Shown one piece after another: positions 37,126-44,607 of a DNA stretch of 64,000 bases. Each line of letters opens with the position of its first letter. Positions within the stretch are counted from its first letter, which is position 1. Both the position numbers and the translations under genes were made by a program. The stretch is taken from positions 1-64,000 of the forward strand of contig CAVQGN010000001.1 in NCBI GenBank assembly GCA_963712055.1. Direction: 5' to 3'. The DNA comes from JAHBVL01 sp963712055. Lineage in GTDB: Bacteria; Chloroflexota; Chloroflexia; Thermomicrobiales; UBA6265. The notes under the pieces were generated by a model that saw nothing but the letters and a program-made list of their open reading frames with translations, had not been told where the DNA came from and made no database searches.

Positions 37126-37617
37126 ATGTCGAGTGATGGAAACGGACCAGCAAGGGTACCGGTATCGATGACTGTCAACGGGGTCCGGCACGAATCCGCT
37201 GTCGAACCACGCACACTGCTCGTGCAGTACATTCGCGAAGATCTCGGTCTGACTGGAACTCATGTCGGTTGCGACACCAGTTCCTGCGGTGCATGTGTCG
37301 TCCATGTGGACGGCCAGGCGGTCAAGAGCTGCACGATGCTGGCCGCTCAGGCAGACGGCGCTCAGGTGACGACGATCGAGGGAATCGCAAAGGATGGGCA
37401 GTTGAGTGCAGTCCAGGAAGGATTCTGGGAAAAGCACGGGCTTCAGTGTGGCTATTGCACTCCCGGCATGATCATGACAGCGGAAGCACTGTTGGCAAGG
37501 AACCCGCACCCGTCGGAGTCTGAAATCCGACACGAACTCGAAGGCAATCTCTGCCGATGCACCGGATACCAGAACATCGTGGCCGCGATTCAATTCGCCG
37601 CCGAGAAATCATCCTGA
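37126..37617 (+). CDS. Molybdenum hydroxylase small (2Fe-2S) subunit, CoxS type
   Basis: Electron-transfer subunit with two 2Fe-2S clusters. Cys49, Cys54, Cys57 and Cys69 form the plant-ferredoxin-type site, and Cys108, Cys111, Cys143 and Cys145 the C-terminal helical site (CGYCTPG and CRCTGY). It passes electrons from the molybdenum site in CoxL to FAD in CoxM. AGGAG precedes ATG by nine bases. It opens an S-L-M cluster, the order seen in form II CoxL systems. Confidence 0.93.
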   Translation: MSSDGNGPARVPVSMTVNGVRHESAVEPRTLLVQYIREDLGLTGTHVGCDTSSCGACVVHVDGQAVKSCTMLAAQADGAQVTTIEGIAKDGQLSAVQEGFWEKHGLQCGYCTPGMIMTAEALLARNPHPSESEIRHELEGNLCRCTGYQNIVAAIQFAAEKSS

Positions 37618-37696
37618 CGAGTAGATTCGTGAGCGATGCGATCGGTGTTGCCAGAGGCGGCGCCGAAAATCGTTTGTTCGTAGTGTGGAGGAATCG

Positions 37697-40093
37697 ATGG
37701 TGACAGCCGCAGAAGCTCCAGAGAAAATGATTGGCAAAGCGCTCAAGCGGCGTGAGGATCCCCGCTTGATCACCGGCGAAGGTCGTTTTCTCGACGATAT
37801 TCGCTTGCCGGGGATGACGTACGCAGCGATGGTGCGTTCGCCCTATGCGCACGCTCGGATAGTCTCGATTGACACGACTGCCGCTGCTTCGATGCCTGGT
37901 GTCGTGGCGATTTTTACCGGCGATGAGTTCATGGACATCAATCCGCTCCCAGCGGCATGGCAAGCGGGTGGCGTAACGAATCATCCGGTCACACCCAGGG
38001 TGCTGGCGGTTGGCGAGGCGCACTTGGTCGGTGACCCGGTGGCTGTGGTGGTGGCAGAAAGCGTGACGCAGGCGCGTGACGCCGCTGAAGCAGTCGCCGT
38101 GGTATGGGATCCTCTGCCAGTGGTGGTGAATGCCAAATCAGCAGCCGCGCCCGGCGCGCCTCAGCTGCATGAAGAAGCGCCGAACAACATTGTGCTCGAA
38201 TGGTCGTGCGGCAAGGATGCCGACGTCGTCGGCAAAGCCGTCGAGGATGCCGAGATCACGATCCGGCAACATATAGTCAACCAGCGTTTGATCCCGAATC
38301 CGATTGAACCCCGCGGTTCCATTGGACGCTGGGATCCTGGAACTGATGATTACACCCTCTGGACAACCAGCCAGGCGCCGCATGTGATGAAGCTGCTGCT
38401 GGCTGCGTTCGTGCTGGGTGTGCCCGAGCAGAAGATCCGGGTCATCTCGCCCGATGTCGGCGGCGGATTTGGTGCCAAGATCTTCTGCTACTACGACATG
38501 GCCCTCACTTTGGCGCTCTCGAAGAAAATTGGTGGCCGACCAGTCAAGTTCTTCGAAGACCGCTCGGAGAACTATCTGACCACCACCCACGGTCGCGATC
38601 ACATTACCGACGTCGAGATCGGCGCCACCAGCGATGGTCATATCACCGCGCTCAAAATCGAGACTTATGCCAACCTTGGGGCCTATTTCTCTACGATCGC
38701 GGGAGGTATTCCAACGACACTCTACGGTCGAATGGTCGCCGGTTGCTACAAGATTCCCAACATTCATGTCGGGGTGACGGCGACGTATACCAATACTTCC
38801 ATGGTCGATGCCTATCGTGGCGCAGGTCGTCCAGAGGCAGCGTTCGTCATCGAGCGGGTCTGCGATCTGGTTGCAAACGCCACGGGGATCGATCCGGCCG
38901 AAGTTCGCCGTCGGAATTTCATCCAGCCGAGCGATTTCCCGTACGACACGGGCATCGGGATGCTGCCGTATGACAGCGGCGAATACCAGACGGCGCTCGA
39001 TCGTGCGCTCGATCAGGTCGGGTATGTGGGGTTGAGGGATGAACAACGAGCACGCCGGTCACGCGGCGATGCGAAGCAACTTGGAATTGGCCTTTCATCC
39101 TATGTCGAAGTCTGTGGTGTGGCGCCGTCAAAATGGATCGGCGCGACCGGTGAAGGCTGGGGTGCCGGTCTATGGGAAAGCGCGAACATTCGAATGCATC
39201 TGACTGGCAAGGTGGTCGTCACAACCGGCACATTGCCGCACGGGCAAGGCCATGAGACCTCGTTTGCACAAGTGGTGGCGGATAGGCTCGGAGTGCCGTA
39301 CGACGATATCGAAGTTCAGCACTCCGACACCCAGGGTACTCCGTTCGGTTTTGGAACGTACGGCAGTCGATCACTGGCGGTTGGTGGAACAGCCATCTAC
39401 AAGAGTGTCGACAAGATCCGTGAGAAAGCGAAGATCATCGGCGCGCACATGCTCGAAGCAAGCCCTGATGACGTCGTGTTTGAGGATGGCAAAGTCTTCG
39501 TGAAAGGCACGCCGGACGCAGTCAAAACGATTCAGGAAATCGCGCTTGCGGCGAGTGTCAGTTATGACTTGCCAGAAGGCGTCGAGCCGTATCTTGACGA
39601 GACAACCTACTACGATGCGCCGAACTGCACGTTCCCGTTTGGAACGCATGTCTGCGTGGTCGAGGTCGACCAGGAAACAGGAGCCGTTGAGGTCTTGCGG
39701 TATGTAGCAGTCGATGACGTCGGCAATGTCGTCAATCCGCTGATCGTCGATGGTCAAATCCATGGTGGAATTGCCCAGGGACTAGCACAAGCTCTGCTGG
39801 AAGGGGCGGTTTACAACGACGATGGTCAATTGATCACAGGAACAATGAGCGATTACGCGATCCCGAAAGCACATCAGGTTCCGTACTATGAACTCGATCG
39901 AACGGTCACTCCGTCACCAGTCAATCCGCTCGGTGTTAAAGGCGCCGGGGAAGCTGGGACGATCGCATCGACCCCGGCAGTTGCGAACGCGGTGATCGAT
40001 GCTCTTGGCCATCTTGGCGTGGTTCATGTTGATATGCCGTTGACACCAGAACGAGTCTGGAACGTGATAAACGAAAACCAACACAAGACGTAG
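37697..40093 (+). CDS. Molybdenum hydroxylase large subunit, form II CoxL-like
   Basis: Catalytic molybdopterin-cytosine-dinucleotide subunit of 798 residues. AYRGAGR at 372-378 marks the form II group; form I CO dehydrogenases instead have AYXCSFR with the copper-binding cysteine. Glu752 in GAGEAGT is the proton-abstracting glutamate shared by the xanthine oxidase family. The substrate is therefore uncertain: slow CO oxidation has been suggested for form II members, but aldehydes or purines are equally possible. ATG 37697 has GGAGG four to five bases upstream; the GTG at 37685 would overlap that site. The protein is full length. Confidence 0.9.
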   Translation: MVTAAEAPEKMIGKALKRREDPRLITGEGRFLDDIRLPGMTYAAMVRSPYAHARIVSIDTTAAASMPGVVAIFTGDEFMDINPLPAAWQAGGVTNHPVTPRVLAVGEAHLVGDPVAVVVAESVTQARDAAEAVAVVWDPLPVVVNAKSAAAPGAPQLHEEAPNNIVLEWSCGKDADVVGKAVEDAEITIRQHIVNQRLIPNPIEPRGSIGRWDPGTDDYTLWTTSQAPHVMKLLLAAFVLGVPEQKIRVISPDVGGGFGAKIFCYYDMALTLALSKKIGGRPVKFFEDRSENYLTTTHGRDHITDVEIGATSDGHITALKIETYANLGAYFSTIAGGIPTTLYGRMVAGCYKIPNIHVGVTATYTNTSMVDAYRGAGRPEAAFVIERVCDLVANATGIDPAEVRRRNFIQPSDFPYDTGIGMLPYDSGEYQTALDRALDQVGYVGLRDEQRARRSRGDAKQLGIGLSSYVEVCGVAPSKWIGATGEGWGAGLWESANIRMHLTGKVVVTTGTLPHGQGHETSFAQVVADRLGVPYDDIEVQHSDTQGTPFGFGTYGSRSLAVGGTAIYKSVDKIREKAKIIGAHMLEASPDDVVFEDGKVFVKGTPDAVKTIQEIALAASVSYDLPEGVEPYLDETTYYDAPNCTFPFGTHVCVVEVDQETGAVEVLRYVAVDDVGNVVNPLIVDGQIHGGIAQGLAQALLEGAVYNDDGQLITGTMSDYAIPKAHQVPYYELDRTVTPSPVNPLGVKGAGEAGTIASTPAVANAVIDALGHLGVVHVDMPLTPERVWNVINENQHKT

Positions 40094-40157
40094 AGCGGAC
40101 GGCCATTGTTTGTGACACAATAGCGAGACGTGATCTCGCAACAGGAGGCGAACAACA

Positions 40158-41009
40158 GTGTATCCAGCGCAATTCGAGTACTACCGTGCAGAAAGTGTCA
40201 AAGACGCGGTGGCGGTTTTGAAGGAGAATCCGGACGCGAAGATCATCGCTGGAGGGCATTCATTGCTGCCAGCCATGAAGCTCCGTCTGGCAATGCCGGG
40301 AACGCTGGTCGACATTGGCCGTGTTGATGGTCTCAGCGGCATTAGAGTCGGCGACGACGCCAAAATCGGCGCGATGACGACCTATCGCGAGTTGATGGAT
40401 TCGGCAGAGCTGGCCAAGGCGTACCCCATGCTTGTTGATGCGGCCGGCCGAGTCGGGGATCCGGCAGTCCGGGCGAGGGGCACATTCGGTGGTTCACTCG
40501 CGCATAGTGACCCTGCGGCGGATCTTACGGCAGTGGCGCTCGCTTTGAATGCCAAGGTTGAGGTCGTTGGAACCGCCGGTTCTCGGACGATAGACGTCGA
40601 TGACCTCTTCGTAAGTCTCCTGACCACCTCATTGGAGACCGACGAGGTCATTACGTCGATCAAGCTCTCATCGAAGTATGCCGGAGCGCCCCAGGCGTAT
40701 GAAAAGCATGCTCATCCAGCGTCAGGGTATGCCGTCGTTGGTGTCGCTGTTGCCTTGAATATGGACGGAGACAAATGCAAAGATGCTCGGATCGCCGTCA
40801 CGGGTGCTCCGGAGTTCGCGATGCGAGCGAAATCTGCCGAGAAGATTCTTGAGGAGCAGGGGATCAACGAGGAGTCGATCGCTGCGGCCGCTGCAATTGC
40901 CGCTGATGATCTGGGCGAATTGAATGCAGATGTTTATGCGTCTGCGGATTATCGCAAGCATCTAGTGGGCGTCCTGACTGGACGTGCAGTGCGAAAAGCC
41001 GTTTCCTGA
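40158..41009 (+). CDS. Molybdenum hydroxylase FAD subunit, CoxM type
   Basis: 283-residue flavoprotein of the CO dehydrogenase/xanthine dehydrogenase FAD family. The two FAD pyrophosphate motifs are AGGHS at 31-35 and TFGGSLAHSDPAAD at 109-122. It accepts electrons from CoxS and passes them to a quinone or other acceptor. GTG 40158 follows AGGAGG. No maturation genes (coxD/E/F-like) or MCD transferase follow within the window; the cluster is closed by a terminator. Confidence 0.92.
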   Translation: MYPAQFEYYRAESVKDAVAVLKENPDAKIIAGGHSLLPAMKLRLAMPGTLVDIGRVDGLSGIRVGDDAKIGAMTTYRELMDSAELAKAYPMLVDAAGRVGDPAVRARGTFGGSLAHSDPAADLTAVALALNAKVEVVGTAGSRTIDVDDLFVSLLTTSLETDEVITSIKLSSKYAGAPQAYEKHAHPASGYAVVGVAVALNMDGDKCKDARIAVTGAPEFAMRAKSAEKILEEQGINEESIAAAAAIAADDLGELNADVYASADYRKHLVGVLTGRAVRKAVS

Positions 41010-41037
41010 CGACTCCTGTTACCGAAAATTGAGAACA

Positions 41038-41070
41038 CTGCCGGGTCGGCAAGACCCGGCAGTTTCGTTT
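41038..41070 (+). terminator. Terminator of the cox cluster
   Basis: CTGCCGGGTC (41038-41047) and GACCCGGCAG (41053-41062) form a perfect ten-pair stem with a GGCAA loop, followed by TTTCGTTT. It separates the cox genes from hspR. Confidence 0.85.
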
Positions 41071-41088
41071 CTCCCAACGGGCCGGTGA

Positions 41089-41118
41089 CTTGACATGAAG
41101 CATGTCAATAACTATAAT
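41089..41118 (+). promoter_or_regulatory. HspR promoter with HAIR-type operator
   Basis: TTGACA (41090-41095), exactly 17 bases, then TATAAT (41113-41118): a perfect consensus sigma-A promoter. Overlaid on it is the inverted repeat TTGACAT-GAAGC-ATGTCAA (41090-41108). Counting from CTTGA at 41089, the two half-sites CTTGA and TCAA are 11 bases apart, the geometry of the HspR-associated inverted repeat known from actinobacteria. Bound HspR would cover the -35 box and spacer. Confidence 0.85.
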
Positions 41119-41147
41119 TCCCTGTAGATAAGGAGGCTAACGTCTGC

Positions 41148-41549
41148 ATGAACGCACGCCTGAACGAGCCCGTTTTTATCATCAGTGTCGCCGCGCGGCT
41201 CGTTGAAATGCACCCGCAAACATTGAGAAAATACGAGCGCGAAGGCTTGATTGCGCCGTCGCGGACGGACGGCAATCTCCGACTCTATTCTGACCGCGAT
41301 ATCGAGCGTTTGCGGCAAGTGAAGTATCTCGTCGAAGAACTTGGTCTCAACCTGGCCGGTGTACAACTGGCGCTGGGTCTGACGCGTCAAATGAATGATC
41401 TCACCCGGCTTGTCGCTGATCTGACCCAGGAAGCCGTGACGAATGGCAATGGGGTAGCACCAGGACAAATGGGTCGGGTTCAAGCCAAACTCCAGGATAT
41501 TGGCTTGCTCCTCGGCGCCGAGGCGGTCGCCAAGTCCGATACCGACTGA
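41148..41549 (+). CDS. hspR: MerR-family heat-shock repressor HspR
   Basis: 133-residue MerR-type regulator. The N-terminal winged helix starts IISVAARLVEMHPQTLRKYEREGLI, the HspR version of the MerR recognition motif, followed by RLYSDRDIERL and a coiled dimerisation helix ending about residue 100. There is no metal-binding cysteine. In known systems HspR with DnaK represses chaperone genes. Here it sits just behind an inverted repeat on its own promoter and ahead of clpB, so it should repress itself and clpB. AGGAGG stands 11 bases before the ATG. Confidence 0.93.
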   Translation: MNARLNEPVFIISVAARLVEMHPQTLRKYEREGLIAPSRTDGNLRLYSDRDIERLRQVKYLVEELGLNLAGVQLALGLTRQMNDLTRLVADLTQEAVTNGNGVAPGQMGRVQAKLQDIGLLLGAEAVAKSDTD

Positions 41550-41574
41550 GAGCGAGGAACCTGATGCCGACAAC

Positions 41575-41608
41575 GCTCTCCTGGTCTCCCATGGAGAGCC
41601 TGTTTTTT
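41575..41608 (+). terminator. Terminator or attenuator between hspR and clpB
   Basis: GCTCTCC (41575-41581) pairs with GGAGAGC (41593-41599) over an eleven-base loop, then CTG and six T residues (41603-41608). Only 34 bases remain before the clpB start, with no evident second promoter, so it probably lets part of the transcripts through. Confidence 0.7.
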
Positions 41609-41642
41609 GGCCCTAATGGATACCTATTTGGAAAGGCAATGA

Positions 41643-44246
41643 ATGTCACAAACCCAGGGATTCACTGAAAAAGCTCAGCAAGCCATCCTCGACGCGCAGC
41701 GACTCACTCGAGAAAGGCGTCTTTCACAACTCGAGCCAGAAGCAATTCTGCATGCGTTGATCGCCCAGCAGGATGGATTGGTTCCGCAGATCCTTCTCAA
41801 GACTGGCGTTGATCCCAAATCGCTCCTTGCATCGGTTGATGCGGCCGTCGCCACGTTGCCAGCCCTGCAATACGATGCCGAAGCCAGACCGTCTGTCGGA
41901 ACTCAGAAAGTGCTTGACGCCGCGGAAAAGGCCGCGCAACAGTTTGGTGATGAATACATCAGCACCGAGCACCTGCTGCTCGGCATCCTCGCGGCAGGCG
42001 GAAGAGTTGGCGACCTCCTGAGCAATGCGAGCGTTACCGCTGACACTGTGCAAATTGCGCTCAAAGAGATACGGGGAGGGCAGCGCGTGACCGACCAGAA
42101 TCCAGAAGACAAGTACCAGTCACTCGAAAAGTATGGTCGAGATCTGACCGAGCTGGCCAAGGAAGGCAAGCTGGACCCAGTTATCGGCCGCGATGAGGAG
42201 ATTCGGCGCGTCATTCAGGTCCTCTCTCGGCGCACGAAAAACAACCCTGTCCTCATCGGAGAGCCAGGTGTCGGTAAAACGGCAATTGCCGAAGGTCTCG
42301 CTCAACGAATCGTCCGCGGTGATGTACCGGAAGGACTCAAGGACAAGCGGGTGGTTTCACTCGATATGGGCGCTCTCGTGGCCGGAGCAAAATACCGCGG
42401 TGAGTTCGAGGAACGCCTGAAAGCGGTGCTTAAAGAAGTCGAGGAGGCTGCCGGTCAGATCATTCTCTTTATCGACGAACTCCATACCGTGGTCGGTGCC
42501 GGCAAAGCCGAAGGCTCGATGGACGCAGCCAACCTCCTCAAGCCGATGCTGGCTCGAGGGGAACTCAGCGCCATCGGAGCCACGACCCTCGACGAGTACC
42601 GCAAGCATATCGAAAAAGATGCGGCCCTGGAACGTCGATTCCAGCCGGTTCTTGTTGGTGAACCGACGGTCGAAGACACCATTTCGATCTTGCGCGGATT
42701 GCGAGAGCGCTATGAGGTTCACCACAACGTCAAGATCCTCGATTCCGCTCTCGTTGCCGCAGCTGTTCTCTCGGACCGCTATATTTCCGATCGCTTCCTG
42801 CCCGACAAAGCGATCGACTTGGTCGACGAAGCCGCGTCCAGGTTGCGGATGGAAATCACGTCCCTTCCTGTCGAACTCGACGAGATCGAGCGACGTATCA
42901 TGCAGCTCGAAATCGAGCGGGAAGCGCTGAAAAAGGAAAAGGACGATGCTAGCAAGCAGCGACTGAACTCGCTGGAGAGCGAACTGGCGGATCTGAAAGA
43001 AGACCGCGATGCGCTCCGAGCAAAGTGGGAGCAGGAGCGAAACGTGCTCCAGGAGATTTCTGATCTCCGCAACCAGGTAGACCAAACCCGGGTCGAAATC
43101 GAGCAAGCTCAGCGGAGTTATGACCTCAATCGCGCTGCTGAGCTCCAGTATGGCAAGCTCGTTGAACTCGAAGCCAGCATCAAGGAAGCCGAAGCCAAAT
43201 TGACTGCGCTCCAGGAATCCGGTGCCCTGCTGAAAGAGGAGGTTGACGGCGAGGATATTGCCGAGGTGGTTAGTCGCTGGTCTGGTGTTCCGGTTTCACG
43301 CTTGATGGAGGGTGAAATCGAGAAGTTGATGCACCTGGAAGACCGGTTGCACGATCGTGTCATCGGACAGGATGAAGCCGTCGAAGCAGTGTCAAACGCC
43401 ATTCGTCGTTCCCGGGCAGGTCTCTCTGATCCGAACAAACCGATCGGCAGCTTCCTCTTTCTCGGTCCAACCGGTGTCGGCAAAACGGAACTCGCGCGAG
43501 CTTTGGCTGAGGTGATGTTCGATGACGAAGAAGCGGTGACCCGGGTAGACATGTCTGAGTACATGGAAAAGCACTCGGTCAGTCGCCTGATAGGAGCGCC
43601 TCCGGGGTATGTGGGCTACGACGAAGGCGGACAGTTGACGGAGGCGGTGCGCAGACGCCCGTATTCGGTGATTCTCCTCGACGAAATCGAAAAGGCGCAT
43701 CCAGACGTCTTCAACGTTCTCCTGCAATTGCTCGATGACGGTCGTCTGACCGATGGACAGGGACGGACGGTAGACTTCAAGAACGCCGCAATCATCATGA
43801 CCAGTAACCTCGGTTCGAACCAGATCGCTGCAATGACTGGTGACGAGGACGAGATGAGAGCCAAGGTTATGGAGGTGTTGCGATCTTCGTTCCGTCCGGA
43901 GTTTCTCAACCGGATTGATGAGATAGTGACCTTCAAGCCGCTTTCGCGTGAGCAGTTGTCCGACATTGTTGACATCCAGATGCAGCGGGTTGCTGAACGT
44001 CTCGAGGATCGGCAGATTCATCTGCAGGTGACCCCGGCAGCCAAGGATCTGATCTCTCAGCACGGCTACGACCCAGTGTACGGAGCGCGGCCGCTGAAGC
44101 GAGTGATTCAGCGAGAAGTGCTCGATCCTCTTTCGATGAAGGTGATCAGCGGCGATATCCGTGATGGTGAAACGATTCTGGTAGATGCCGAAAACGGTAA
44201 CCTCACCTTTCACGCCAGCATGGCGGAAGCGCCGATGGTTGCCTGA
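41643..44246 (+). CDS. clpB: ATP-dependent disaggregase ClpB
   Basis: Hsp100 chaperone that pulls proteins out of aggregates with DnaK. Order of domains: N-terminal Clp_N repeats (1-145), AAA+ module 1 with Walker A GEPGVGKT (206-213), the coiled-coil M domain (about 405-525), AAA+ module 2 with GPTGVGKT (608-615) and the C-terminal ClpB domain. The intact M domain separates it from ClpA/ClpC. 867 residues is normal. It is second in the hspR operon, after the attenuator-like hairpin; GGAAAGG precedes the ATG. Confidence 0.96.
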   Translation: MSQTQGFTEKAQQAILDAQRLTRERRLSQLEPEAILHALIAQQDGLVPQILLKTGVDPKSLLASVDAAVATLPALQYDAEARPSVGTQKVLDAAEKAAQQFGDEYISTEHLLLGILAAGGRVGDLLSNASVTADTVQIALKEIRGGQRVTDQNPEDKYQSLEKYGRDLTELAKEGKLDPVIGRDEEIRRVIQVLSRRTKNNPVLIGEPGVGKTAIAEGLAQRIVRGDVPEGLKDKRVVSLDMGALVAGAKYRGEFEERLKAVLKEVEEAAGQIILFIDELHTVVGAGKAEGSMDAANLLKPMLARGELSAIGATTLDEYRKHIEKDAALERRFQPVLVGEPTVEDTISILRGLRERYEVHHNVKILDSALVAAAVLSDRYISDRFLPDKAIDLVDEAASRLRMEITSLPVELDEIERRIMQLEIEREALKKEKDDASKQRLNSLESELADLKEDRDALRAKWEQERNVLQEISDLRNQVDQTRVEIEQAQRSYDLNRAAELQYGKLVELEASIKEAEAKLTALQESGALLKEEVDGEDIAEVVSRWSGVPVSRLMEGEIEKLMHLEDRLHDRVIGQDEAVEAVSNAIRRSRAGLSDPNKPIGSFLFLGPTGVGKTELARALAEVMFDDEEAVTRVDMSEYMEKHSVSRLIGAPPGYVGYDEGGQLTEAVRRRPYSVILLDEIEKAHPDVFNVLLQLLDDGRLTDGQGRTVDFKNAAIIMTSNLGSNQIAAMTGDEDEMRAKVMEVLRSSFRPEFLNRIDEIVTFKPLSREQLSDIVDIQMQRVAERLEDRQIHLQVTPAAKDLISQHGYDPVYGARPLKRVIQREVLDPLSMKVISGDIRDGETILVDAENGNLTFHASMAEAPMVA

Positions 44247-44276
44247 GGTATCGGGAGCACGTCTGAGCGGCGCGCG

Positions 44277-44308
44277 AAAACGGGGACAGCCACCGCTGTC
44301 CCCGTTTT
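44277..44308 (+). terminator. Terminator after clpB
   Basis: AAAACGGGGACAG (44277-44289) pairs perfectly with CTGTCCCCGTTTT (44296-44308) around a CCACCG loop. With an A-run on one side and a T-run on the other, it could stop transcription in both directions. Confidence 0.92.
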
Positions 44309-44392
44309 GCATTCCAGCAACGTTTCCGCCATATTGCAGTTGCGAGTCCTATACTGTCGTGAGAAGCGTTTTCTCCAGTGGAGAGAGTCACC

Positions 44393-44527
44393 ATGGATCT
44401 GGTCAAAGGATTTCTGACGTTTTCCCTGATGATGGGCGCCATCATCGTTGCGATCGTGTTACTCGCTGGACTCTTCATGATCGTGTTCAACATCGCAACC
44501 GGTGTTGACGATCATATGCAGGACTAG
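44393..44527 (+). CDS. 44-residue single-helix membrane protein
   Basis: A short open frame MDLVKGFLTFSLMMG... with one strongly hydrophobic helix at about 7-33 and an acidic tail ending VDDHMQD. GGAGAG lies ten bases ahead of the ATG, and TATACT at 44350-44355 could be a -10 box, so it looks like a real small gene. It ends 80 bases before the secreted DUF3352-like protein and may be cotranscribed with it. Function unknown. Confidence 0.65.
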   Translation: MDLVKGFLTFSLMMGAIIVAIVLLAGLFMIVFNIATGVDDHMQD

Positions 44528-44607
44528 ACGCTTGGCCTTCGGTCCAGCCATTTCAATCAACGGTGGAGCGGCTCCGATCGCCGTCTCGCCTGAACGGAGC
44601 TGAGAAT

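Noticed and set aside
36109..37593. 494-codon open frame on the minus strand
   Set aside because: It lies antisense to the glycosidase-like gene and coxS, both with clear homology and ribosome sites, and its product is Arg/Ser/Pro-rich without a motif.
37697..40093. True form I CO dehydrogenase
   Set aside because: The AYXCSFR motif with its copper-binding cysteine is absent; the motif is AYRGAGR.
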